DNA of 64,000 nucleotides, from positions 10,364,233-10,428,232 of the forward strand of contig NC_132973.1 of assembly GCF_047496725.1 (NCBI RefSeq), given 5' to 3'. Below, piece by piece: positions 36,798 to 48,700 of this stretch. How positions within the stretch are numbered: position 1 is the stretch's first letter; every line of letters starts with the position of its first letter. Below the pieces are notes generated by a model. That model was given only the letters and a program-made list of their open reading frames with translations, ran no database searches and was not told the DNA's origin. The position numbers and the translations under genes are program-made. The stretch is from Anoplolepis gracilipes (Eukaryota; Arthropoda; Insecta; Hymenoptera; Formicidae).

Positions 36798-38101
36798 CTC
36801 AAATATCCCGTACGTAGGTATGAACATTCTATTCCCCTCGCTCCAGGCGAGACACCCTTCTTATCGTTCCTTCCTCGTCTCTTTACCGAGCCGACAAAAC
36901 CAAACTATTCGTCGATCGGCTATCGTCCGGTTCCTCTCGTCTCTCCTATTCATTTCTCTCTTTATCCCTTTCGCTCGCTTCTCCTCGCTCTTTTCATCCG
37001 GATCATCACGATCTCCGTTTCCGTTTTTTTTCCTCCTCCGCGCGATCCTTTACATTTTCCTTTCTCTTTTTTGCTTCAGTTTCATTGCTTCCGCGTTCTC
37101 TTGGCACCGTGCCCCTCTATCTGTGCGCATACCAATCAACAAATAGGAAGCAAGATGCAATAAAAGGCGCAGAGTGCCGCAAGAGAATGCAAATAATACG
37201 AATACAGCATCGTTATCTAAGAAGGAAATATTGATCGCCATAATACGACGATTTCTCGCTCCTGCAATCATTTGCGGAGCCCCTGGGCGAAGCAATTTAT
37301 TCGTATTAGCATGTTGCCGTGACGATAAAATTTCCATACGGAATATCTTTCGGATGTATGCATATAGCGAAATTTGTGATACTGTATATTTTATGCTAAC
37401 ATATGAGAATTCATTCGAGATTATTCTCTTAGGAGCTAGACTTGACACTAGCTAGCTTAAGGTACGAATATTATTGCATGGTCGCCGGCATCCTTTAATT
37501 ATCGGACATCAAAGTATTGAAATCGTATAAAGATAAATTGCGGGAACCACCGTCACGTTATTTATACATGGTATACATATATGTACTCGATCGCGCGAAA
37601 TATGATTTCTCGAGAGTTTATATAGATGTACACAATATGATCCTGGATAGAATAAATAAGAATCACAGCGTGCGAACTTTGCTACGCGACTCTCTATACT
37701 AAATCAAATCACGTTTCCCGTTTTTCCTCGGAGGACATCGGGATAAAGACATCCGACCAGATTCCGTGCACGGAAAGAAGAGTATCGTTTTAATCTCGTT
37801 GACCCTAATGATAAGACTTTTACGTAGCCGAATGACGGCAATATAATTATCTACTTCTCCGATAATAATTAATCGAAACGGAGGATACTGCTGCTTTTTG
37901 ATAATTTGATTCGCAATCGACACCTGCTAATTGAAAAGACATCGGACTTTAAAGATACTTATATAACAATATACTTTTATCGGGAAAAAGTAAACGTCGA
38001 GAAATAATTAAAATAATAAAATGAAAAAACCTAATTTTCTGATAACTTCTGTTTACAACAATACATATAGTGATGTAATTAATATATCATTCGATACCAA
38101 T

Positions 38102-38634
38102 TAAGATGGCCATAGTTTTTTAAAAAACATACTTTTTGTTATTTTTTAATAGCGTTTGGCATATTATCTCTTCAATTAAAACTTAAATTACGTAATATTA
38201 TCGAAATTAAAAGGAAAATATTTCATAGAAATTTTATATTATCAAAATAGTACAACATAAGCATTGGCCATCTTACCCGAACTTTTAAGGAAAATATGAC
38301 CATAATATTTATAAAAAAAATAGTGAAAACGAAAATAAAAATTATAGGTCATATAACAATTTGCATATCTTTATAATATGTCTAACGTCGATTACGATAG
38401 CTTAACTGTAATTTATTCGACGTTATAACAGTTTTTAGTGGACGAATGAAAAACTTTGCAGGCAGTCAAAAGTAAAAATATGATATAAGATTCATAATAT
38501 CGTTATTTCGAACAATGTATACACATAAACTACTATAAATATCGATTATCTTTGATAATGACTAAAAAAAACGTACTTAATGTAGCGATATTGAAAAAAT
38601 TACAGCCTATGGCCATCATACCCCTAGTTTACCC
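38102..38634. mobile_element. MITE (family A), copy lacking its left terminus
   Basis: Same orientation as the copy at 16703-17262 and similar over its whole length, including a shared CATTGGCCATCTTACCCGAA interior segment and the right end CTAGTTTACCC followed by TA at 38635. The first bases of the left inverted repeat are replaced by unrelated sequence; similarity begins at TAAGATGGCCATAG. Small indels and substitutions separate the two copies, so this is an older or degraded insertion. Confidence 0.82.
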
Positions 38635-40300
38635 TATATAATGTAAAATTTCAATTTCAAGCGATATCTTTTCTGAAAAAGATTCCGTTAAAGCTGTCAA
38701 AGTTAAATTCTTTGTATTCTCGCATTTTATATTCTAACTCGCGTGTCTCGATTCACTTATATTCTGCCTCTCGTATCTCGGCGCTTTTTCGGAAACGCGC
38801 ACGTTCAGGGATACATACGATCTATGTACCTATTTATACATATATCGCGAGGATGGCCATGCGACTGCTTCGGGTCGAGTCTTGTGCAATGCTCCTAGAC
38901 TGGTGAGTATTGGAGAGGCATCGCAATGCTTGGAATGTTTAATACCGGCGCAACGACACGGCACGGAGAAATGGTCGGCTTCAACCGCGGAATAAATCTC
39001 ATGGAATCATACCCGCACCCGCTGCCATTTCTTGTCTGCCACGTGCTTTCCGAGAAATTTTTCAGAGGCGAAAACGCTTATTGCATTTCTATACGTAACA
39101 CTCCGCCTTTGCCGAGACTTTTACGCAAGTCACGAGTTTAAGATACTAAGTTCATTCGGCAGAAAAAAATTCACCATTCACCTTCCCGCCACTGGAAATA
39201 CCGCGAGCCGAGATAATGAGAAAGCTTTTCCTTTCAATGTATTGTTTTATACAAGAAACGACAAATTTTTCAGATAACTCTCTTCTTCTTTTTTACAAAC
39301 AGACGATTTCGCTCTTCGCACGCCGACGACTCATTAACACGCCGCAATTCAAGACGAATGGCACATTTATCTCTCTAGTGTATAACACTTTGAGTGTGTA
39401 TACGTGTTGGTCCGGCCACGTTTTTGCTCGTTAATTCCAGTCCTGTCATGAAGGAGAGGCATGCTATTTTTTTTTTTTTTTTTTCTTTCCCGTGGCAAGT
39501 AAAACGTCGCGCTAATTACGCGTCCTTACTTGTCCCTGGCCAAATACGAGAAACGTTTCGTAACTTCGTTTTCCCTCTTTAGAGTCACCGCGATTTCTGC
39601 CAGCCATTCGTCCTGATGGGCCTGTCGTCCAAAGTACGGGATGTTTGCCGGGAACGTTTAATTGCGATTGCCAAGAGTGGACTCCGACGGCGAGAGAACG
39701 TTCGTTAGAATTTCATTAGGGTCGTAAGATCGAACGCGTCCGAGTGATTCGCTTTGAAAGGGCTCGCCACTATCGCTAGGAAGCTGCTTCGACCGTGTTT
39801 GTGGCGCGCATGGCCCACTGGTCATTGCCGAAAAGCGGATTTGTCGGCCCGACATCGATGGAAGCGCGATAGCAAGAGATAATGGCTCCGCTGATACGAA
39901 ATCATGTGTATTGTGTGGACACGATGAAACAGAAATGCATTCAGGCGTCTCCTACAAATTCTTTTCACCATTTTTAGAACAAAATTAATTTTATGCACTA
40001 GAAAGCTGAAATTAAAACTTTAAAAAATGTATAAATATATAAATTTAATAATTATTCGGTTCGTCTGATGATACATTTTCTTATTATTATTAATTTACTC
40101 ACAAATCATATCGTAAATAATAAAAAAATGTAAAAGTAATAATCACATAAAATAAAACGAAAAAGAAACAAGAAGTTATCAGGAAACTAAATCTAATTAT
40201 TTTTTAATTAAGTTCGATATGACTTGTAATTATACAGAAACAAGTTTCGTTCATGAAAAAAGGAAAAGTTGGAATTTTTGTGCAATTAAAAAAAATTTTC
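38635..40300. other. Intergenic sequence downstream of CFAP96
   Basis: 38700-39900 is GC-richer with short open frames on both strands and a poly-T run at 39471-39484. The last 350 bp are AT-rich and include the probable CFAP96 3' UTR. Confidence 0.4.
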
Positions 40301-40686
40301 TCAGTGCAGAGAATACACTCGTTCTCGATATTCCGGATAATTGCGGGCGTTGCACGATATCTTTGTTATCTGCGCGATAATACTATTTGTATATTTCGAA
40401 CGTAGGGATGGTCCGCCGCTTATAAACTTGGGCTCGGCGGCAGCTTTACCCTTATCCTTAACATAAGGATCGTTCGTGTACTCTGGAAACTTGCTGAAGC
40501 AACCCTCGTGACTTCCGCCAGGTTTCTTGGGAAAAGGAACGTAGAATCTCTCCATAGCAAGTGTCTTCCTTGCAATTTCGACCGGATGGACGTAAGTGGG
40601 TCCTGGTATCTCATCTTTGTAAGGATTGGGAGGAAAATAATCCAACTGCGCACTAGTCGTCAAAAATCGTCCTTCAGACACCTTCT
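40301..40686 (-). CDS. CFAP96: CFAP96 exon 4 (terminal)
   Basis: After a 1.33-kb intron, the acceptor GATGAAACAG precedes AG AAG GTG. The exon encodes the DYFPPNPY motif, the FPKKPGGSHEGCF motif and a serine/asparagine-rich end stopping at TGA (40303-40301). The open frame extends further upstream to 40768, but that extra part is the pyrimidine-rich intron end. Confidence 0.87.
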
Positions 40687-43097
40687 CTGTTTCATCGAAG
40701 TAATACGATTGGAAATTTAACAAATAAGAAAAGACATGTTTATCGATAATTTGAAACAAATTTGACAAAAATTTAGCGTATTAATATGTATAATTTATGT
40801 TTGTACGGAAGAAGATTGAAAATAATTTTCATTTAAATATATAAATTTATAATATAAATTATAAAAATATAAATCAATAAGGAAAGAAAATTTTAATTTC
40901 CATCAAATTTTGATAGAAATTAGATTCAATTTTTTTTAAATATAAAATTCTACCATATATATAAAGTATATATAAAGTTTTTAATTCAATGGATATTAAA
41001 AAGATCCTGCGTGAAAAAATTTCGAACATTTACGATACTATTTTATTTAACTGATTTTATTTTATCATTAATTGCTGTCGAATAGTTTTTCTTCCAGTAA
41101 GAAAGTTTATGCGAATGCTAAAAATGTTTTCCTTTCAAAAGCCAACGAGAACAGGTAATTTTTTTTTTTTTTTTTTTTTACGATGAAGCTATAATTAATC
41201 ACGTGCTGCCGTATATGTAATGAAGAAAGTGTTCCGAAAAAATTCCAATCTACGTCTATATTTCGTTTTCTCATTACTACTTTTTCACACAGTAATAGTC
41301 TTTGTAACACATTGTATGTATACAAAATAATTAAAGAAAAGTGAAAAAAAAGAAATAAAATAATAAAATTTAAATTTTAAAATAATTTTAATTATTAACA
41401 TTGAAAATTCCACATCATTGTAGATACTAATTTTCCCTAATTATACGAAACGTAATTTTGTTTTATGACGAATATACATACATATTTAATTACACATAAT
41501 TATTTAGAAAAATTATAATGATCGTTCAAATTATGCCTTACAACAAGAAGTGATTCAAATAATTTTTCAAAATAAAAACACAATATACAAGACTATTAAT
41601 TTTTCCTAATACAGAATACCACCTGCAGAATACATATTTCGTAACGAAAGAATTATAGATTCCAAAGTACTTTATAATATGTGCGATAAGATAAGGAAGG
41701 AAAGAAAAATGTGCTCGACAACAGCACGGTTGCAGCAGCGCGTATACACGTGACTCCTACTCTCATCATATTCAGCTCAACATCGAAATAAACTCGTCGT
41801 TCTAAAATAAATCAGTTACTAAGAGTGAGCAATATTAAGAGTGCGCTTGCTACTTCGTTTTCTAAAAAGTGAAGAAATAAACTGCTTTAAAAAAATTTCA
41901 TAATGGCATTCTGCACGTATCGCTCGCTCAAAATTATGCATATGAATAATTTATCGAGAATTATGCACAAGGAAGAGCGAAGATCAGATCAGAAGCGGCG
42001 TAACGCAAACACATTTACTTTTACGAACTATCCCTTCGATGTGATCGTAAGGCTCGTGGGAGTACGACGGATAAGGGCTGAAGCAAATATTCGCGTAACC
42101 CGGCCCACCGAGCGGATTGGGTTTGATTTTCATATTAGGCGGAACTGGCGTTTTTTTCTTCTCCTCCACTCTCGGTTCCGTACTGAAGTAAGAGGATTTA
42201 GCAAAGCATCCATACCAATCTCCAGGCGACGAGTGTTTCTTCGCCGGAGATGTCGGTAGCATGTGGCCACCAATTTTCCTTTTTTCATCTTGTAACTGAA
42301 ACGATCCCGTGTGTGATCAAGTGTATAAATAAAAAAAAATATTTTTCCTTCCTTCTCCATAGTATTTTCGTTAAAGCGAAAACTAAATCGGAAATAAACA
42401 ACCTCGAATAGTATAATTGCAATAGATTACAGAGGAAATTCAAATAATGGTAAATACAAAATTTCTAATGACATGCTGCTAGTCAAGTAACAAATTAAAT
42501 AGCGTTAGCTTGATTATTGAACCGCCCGCATTAAATTATAATTAAGCTTTAGAAGAATTATAATTTAAATTATAATTTAACTTTAAAAGAAATTCTTTAG
42601 AAAGTATAAATTTTCTCTCTAACAGGGATTTAATTAAAATTTAAATTTCAATCATTACAATAAATTTTATATGTGAACGTTTTCTCTTATAATTTCTTGA
42701 TGTCTCTAATGAATAATCAGATTGATTTCGCGTAGAATATTTTCTGTATACCCGTTTTTTTGTTTCGTCGCGCCATGGTTCTGTAAGTGCCTCCCTTTCA
42801 AAAATTCGCTCATACTTTTTCTCGAATAATTTATTGAAGGGTCCACCGCAAATTTGACGCCCTTTTTCGATTCCCTCGCGAAATTGTACAGGACCTCCAT
42901 ATTGATCAAAAGGGCCTGATTGAGGATCATCAAAGAAACCTGGAAAGTTTTATTCGTCAAGATGGCAGGAATATACATATAAAGATACACGCATTGGCAA
43001 TTTTATCGGAATATACATTACCTACTCGTTCGAGATCAGTTTTTCCATATTGACGGCCGACAATTGGAACATTTATTCTACTACGTTTCTTACTCAT
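40301..43097 (-). CDS. CFAP96: CFAP96 (C4orf47 family) homologue, 4 exons, 308 aa
   Basis: CFAP96, formerly C4orf47 / UPF0602, is a conserved cilia- and flagella-associated protein whose molecular role is not well defined. Four minus-strand exons (43097-43022, 42939-42752, 42295-42019, 40686-40301) join in frame through GT-AG introns into 927 nt, 308 aa. Matches to the vertebrate protein run in order: GKTDLERVGFFDD near the start; GGPFNKLFEKKYERIFEREA; SPGDWYGCFAKSSYFS, then the GGPGYANICFSPYPSYSHEP block (vertebrate GYGYANITIGKQFSHSADFY); YFPPNPYKDE; and KKPGGSHEGCFSKFPEYTND followed by DPYV. It looks complete and near normal length. Downstream of the stop only a variant ATTAAA is seen, at 40203-40208 on the minus strand. 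Expected site of action is the axoneme or ciliary base. Confidence 0.9.
42019..42295 (-). CDS. CFAP96: CFAP96 exon 3
   Basis: The acceptor GGATCGTTTCAG precedes TTA CAA in phase 0. The exon contains the lysine/proline-rich centre and the conserved GYANICFSPYP block. The donor is AAAA|GTAAAT; a second GT seven bases upstream (TTC|GTAAAA) is also in phase 1 and could be used instead, shortening the protein by two residues. Confidence 0.87.
42752..42939 (-). CDS. CFAP96: CFAP96 exon 2
   Basis: The acceptor ACTTTCCAG precedes GT TTC TTT, which completes a glycine codon. The exon encodes FFDDPQSGPFDQYGG and the GGPFNKLFEKKYERIF block, and ends at CGG|GTATAC in phase 0. The longest open frame over this interval is in the wrong frame; the family sequence is in the other one. 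Confidence 0.85.
43022..43097 (-). CDS. CFAP96: CFAP96 exon 1
   Basis: The start ATG at 43097 opens MSKKRSRINVPIVGRQYGKT and leads to DLERVG, the counterpart of the vertebrate MERIG start region. The donor GAGTAG|GTAATG leaves one base. At 76 nt it is too short to stand out as an open frame. Confidence 0.82.
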
Positions 43098-45733
43098 ATT
43101 TTTCCTTTTTATAATTTCAACATTGTTTTCTCTCTAAGGTAACCTAAAGTTATCATGTCACGATGAAATAAATATTTTTATGCGAAGCACGTGCGCGATC
43201 GTCGTTTATCGAAAGAAAAAACGAGCAAATCTATAAATATTATAAGTAATCTTTCTTGTTACAATTTACATAATTTTGCAAAAAAAAAAAAAAAAAAAAA
43301 AAAACATACACACATTCATGTGTCTGTGTATGTAATAATATATAAAATTAAAAATATGTAAGCAACTAAAAAATAATTTTTATAAAAATAAATAAAATTA
43401 ATAAAAACATTAAATATATATACAATGACATATATAATATTAATATATAAAATAAAATATAACGATACATAAATCACATTACGGAATCTCAAAGACTAAA
43501 TATAGACTTATGAGTAATTGACCTGATTCCTGTCAGTAACGAGCCGTTCTTAATGAGTTGACGCTGGTACCAGCGGATATCTAGCGGCATTCTCGTTGCG
43601 GTAACAGTGGAAACATTTCATTACCGCCTGTTTGGATAGACTGCAGAGAGTGAAGGAGTTGCGTACTTGCGACTCTATCTGTCTATGTACTATTCTGGTC
43701 TTGTAATATCGAAATAGAGAAGTCACGTCGTCTCCAGACAGATGACAAGTAATAATAGGGCGGTTGAAGGAAAAACTCAGCAACCTATATATATCTATAT
43801 GACGTTGGCAATAAATTTGCGTTCAGAATCAATCAATCACTTGTTAGAATGCTTCGTAATCTATGCTATCTTTTTTATCATCTTATTTATATCGAAATTA
43901 TATAGCAATCGGGAAAACGGTCTCGCTTTAATAACGTTCCGAGCGATTTAACTCGTGTGACGGCAATATCGTTGAACCGAAAGTTTTCCCGAAAGCCCTT
44001 AAAAGGCCGAGTTCATCTTCGCCCGTAGCCATGCGTATGCGTCAACCCGGTAATTTCCACAGTCCCTATCTGGCAGGATGTTTCCGCACGAGCCACCGTA
44101 CAGTTGGCGGAGCGGGGCGACAACGGCCGCGATAATAACTAAACTTTCGATTGCCAGGGCAAGCCATTAAGATAAGACTCGAGGCAGCTAAGAGGACGCC
44201 GGCTTCGAACGAGAATAGTTGCGGAATCCGTAAGGAGTCGAGAACGAAGGCTGCGGGAAAGTGGTAAACGGAAAAAGCGAAATGCGAGAAACTGACGAAG
44301 AAAGAAATCGACAGCCCCGGGAAGGAAGAAACGGGCAATGGGAAAAATTGGAAAGGTAAACGAATATAAAAGGAGGGATGAACGAGGTGGAGGCGAAAGT
44401 GGTAGAAAGGTCGATGGAGATGTCAGGGATGGAAATAGAAAAATGTTGATATACATCGGCCGCGCAGATAAGGTGGTAGATCGATTAAGATTAAACGGCC
44501 GGTGTCGCCGAGCTTAAGACAAGTTACATTGGAAACTCGGGAATTGCCTTCCGCGGAATTGAAATCAAGGACGTGACCATTTAATTTGCAAATGGAAGGA
44601 GAGCGACTGGCTCGATTCAACTCAACTCGACGCGTCTGCGACGTCACGAGGAAACTGATGACGATGCTGTCCTTTGGTTACTGAATATTCTCCGGATCCA
44701 TTAAAAGGTTAATATCACTCGTCTAGTTAGCAAACTGACGATAAATTCCATCGATATCCATACTCGTGAAAGTAATAAGGAGAGATTATCCCGCAATTTT
44801 CATCTTTCATCAATTTAAAGAAAACTGATAAAAATCTCCTTTTTTATATATAATCAATTTGACAAGCATTACGTTTTTCAATTTCTCATGTACTGCACAA
44901 AAGAAAAAAATAAGTTATAAATATCTAAAGCATAGAAATTTTCTCTAATATGATATATTTTGTCTTTTACTTTTCTTAAAGTATCACGGAAATGGCAAAA
45001 AAATTTTTTTATCATTGTCTTACAATGTATATTTTATAACAAGAGTTGAAACGCAATAAACACGATATTATTAACAGTTTCGGAAAGTCGCACTTTATTC
45101 GATCTCATTAGCAAGAATGGTTAAAAATATCCATCATGAATAATCCTATAATTTAAATCATTGTCCGGAAAGATTATTGAAAAAAAATTGAAGAAAGGAT
45201 CAAACCAGGGCTTATAGTTTTAAGTGAAACGCGATCGAAGAGAAACGTTTAGGTTGATTTCTGGAATTCCAATTCAATTACTTTAATCCTCTGTTATCCA
45301 TTTACGAGGCGGTTTACGCGAAAAGATACATCAATAGCGGCGACAACAATGGGGATAGTCATAAATATAAAGTAGACGAAACGAGTTATCCGTATTCCGT
45401 AATCGACACGTGTTCCAACACGGAAACTGGACGGTCCATTAGAGGAGCGGTTGCGAAACTACAGAATTATCGATGCCGTGGTAACATTGAGGAACCATGT
45501 CCATTAATTCAACCTTAGCCTAAGAGGTTTAAATAATTAATCCGGCGACCCACCCATTGCGATTAAACGCTTGAATTTAAACCGAAAATTCGCCAGAGAC
45601 GTCCTTGCCACTAACCGCATCATCTTTCTATATTCCCGTTCCTCTAAAAGACATGCGAATCCTTTGTCCAATGCTCGAAATCACAAATATGTAAATGATG
45701 AAGAAACCAAGATCTGTACGACCTCTCAATTTG

Positions 45734-45783
<50 letters not shown>

Positions 45784-48700
45784 TTCTAAAATCAATATCG
45801 TCTCTAAAATTTATTTCACATAACAATTCGATCCATACGTATATGAATGATAAATTCATAAATTGTCTCTATATCAAGCTCCGTTGTTTCTTCATTTTTT
45901 ATTATCATACAATTATGAGACCCACAATATAGAAATAAACAAAAGACTAGTATTCTAGGCCTAACTACATACAGCTAAACTACATTACCTTGCTTGAGCT
46001 ATCACACGTGCGATAGTCAAAGAGGCGGCCTGTTTATACTGACTGAGTGTCGCGATTGTTGGCAAATTGGCGGTGGACGGATCTGTCGACGATGGCCGGG
46101 GTTTGATGAAGTAATGGACGTTCTCTGTCGGCATGTTGACTTAGCCAAGCCATATACATTGTAATGGTACGTACACAATGCCAACAGGCAACGTAGCGAC
46201 TGCCAATACGGGTTCAGCTTTGTACAGTAAGCTCTGTGTATACACGTACACACGTATCAGAACACAATGTGCGTAACGTATGTAACGTAAGCTATCGACT
46301 GTTCTTGCCGTCTCATCCTCCATTTATACTATGCGGGATTCTTGTTAACGTTTTTCCGATATAACTCCCGCGCGTTATTGCAGATTCGTAAATATTTCGT
46401 GACACATTTTATTTCGCGAAACAAATATCTTTCGAATGTACGTACACGAAACATCTCGATACAAGAATTATTAATCCATTAATTCGACACATAGCGACAT
46501 ATACCATATATTCGAAAGAACGGTTAGAGCTGAAGTGAAAAAAAAAAAAAAACAATACGGCGGCGTGATTTTTATGAGTGAGCATTCTGGCCGTGTTCTT
46601 TTTTTTTTTTCGAACATGCGCAACTTGACTGCGTCGAGATGATGCATGGCTCGCACCGACGGTATGCACCGCAAGATTCCACGCGTCGCACATCCACTAC
46701 GTGCCGCCGCAGTGCGAAATTATGACAAAGGGTTTATGTCTTTCTCTGCTCTGCCACCTCGCAAAAAGAGAAACGCCGTTCGCACGCGAGCGGTAGGACA
46801 ATGGCGGTATAGTATGCAACAGCACGATCTCGAGAGCTATCCCGAAATAAAGCGGTTTATTTCTGCGACGTTGTTTTAGGACCTGCATCAAGCCTGGCTG
46901 GCTCCCTTAATCAAGGGAAATATCACTGTGAACGTTGACAAAAGGGAGCAACGTGTTTAACGTGTTTAACGTTATTTCGAAATGCGCGATTGTTTTACGT
47001 GTATAATTGCAGCTCTTGATGTCTTTGCAAAGGGATCAAAATCACAACAAATCGAGTCATTATTCTTTACATTAGCGAGCATTTCTTTCGATCGATTTAC
47101 AGCTGATCGATTGTTTCTCAACGATAGCTCGTCGAATTTTTAACATCGGATATTGTTCTCGAATAGAAATTGACAGAAAGAAACTCGGAGGGAAAGGTAG
47201 AGAGATGGATGATATTTTTCGCGTGGAAAGAAATTACGAGCAAATAAAATAACTTGTCTATTCGCATCCGAAACACACCCATGCGCGATGGTGTTACGTC
47301 AACAACGGCGGGAATATACTTTTCCTCCGTCCACGCGCGTTCCGTTCCTCTCGCTTTCACGTAACGCGAACGTCAGTACCATCATTCTGATTTAGTATTT
47401 TTCCAGAACAGTGTATTGCTGAAAAGGGAGCTTTTAAAAACCGCGACGCTTAACGTACCCGGTCCGTCCGAGGATATGGGTGTGCTCTTTTTTTCTGTCG
47501 GGGCTCTCGGTCGTTTCGTTTTCCTCTATTTTTCATCCGGCACTCGGCGAAGCCTCTTCCGGCAGCTTTTATCGTGGCTCGACTCGTCCAGCGAGTTTAT
47601 CATTGTGTCGCTTTCCTGGACCATCATGAGATCCTCGAATAAGTCGTTTCGACCGGCACGATGAAGGAAATAATCACCGTTTATTTTATGTTACGAGGGA
47701 GAGTAAAGAGCATCTCTCTCGTAAACGTAAGATCGATTACATGCAACTATCGCGATATCGATTTCCATAATCATAGCAGAGAATGTCCGGGCTTTTGCCG
47801 AGGAGTTTCTCTTTTCGATGAATAAGACGGCTATAAAGAATGCAATGGAGTAGAATTAATGGGACATCTCTCTTCGTAATGGATGCTGAGTAACGTCCTC
47901 CCGATAATTTTTCTTCTCGGAAATCCTTTAGACGTAATTCAAAACCAATAAAAGTTCATCAAATTTGCACAATGGAATTAACACGTACGATAGAAGGGAG
48001 CTTGAGCCAATTAGGCTACTTGAATGCCGGCAAACGCAACGTAGTACTTGTTCATTATCTTATGAAAGGTGTCATTATCGTAAAGAGAAGGAAGGTGAAT
48101 AAAGAGAAGATACTTTAAGTACTATATATATATTTTATTGTATCTTGCATTCGAACCTTTATAAATAATGAACAATGAATACCGACATATTAAATGAGCT
48201 TTCTATTTGACTCTTTCTCTCTCTTTCTTTCTTTGCCTTTAATGCTGCACGATCACCAGGAATCATATAAGTTCGTGTTCTCACTTTAATTGCATTAATG
48301 ATGATATAATAGTACCAATAACTTACAGACTTTGCTTTAATCATTATCGTGTATACATTAGTATGTATGATGCATCGGGATGAAATATGATTAATGACGA
48401 TAGAGTATATTCGAGAGCGTGCATATATATACACTCGCACACACACACACACACACTCGCGCACATACATGCCCATACATACGCTACGCATTCTGTCGCT
48501 CGTCCCCTTTTTACCTGCGGTTCTTCAGCAATAACACGCTGCCCGCGGGGCTTAACTTCTAATTTCGAGTTATATTATCGAACACACGTAGATTATTTTG
48601 CTTGCAATCTCTCGCACTCTCACGCATAGACGTATACATATTCACGTGATATTATCCAGGCTTGCGCAAGCGGTAATCGTCACGTCGCACGGTGGACAAT

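Larger units (their letters stand above)
30365..38101. other. Gene-poor stretch with microsatellites
   Basis: Holds the CT, hexanucleotide and CA repeats listed separately. 36190-37160 is a mixed pyrimidine-rich, GC-richer island; its longest open frames (121-122 codons, plus) lack recognisable similarity. No TE ends other than those listed were seen. Confidence 0.4.

Noticed and set aside
42130..42360. Open frames in other frames or strands over CFAP96 exons 2 and 3
   Set aside because: Shadows of the CFAP96 exons, whose correct frames match the family.
46409..46693. Minus-strand frame rich in F and K
   Set aside because: Kept open by poly-A and poly-T runs.
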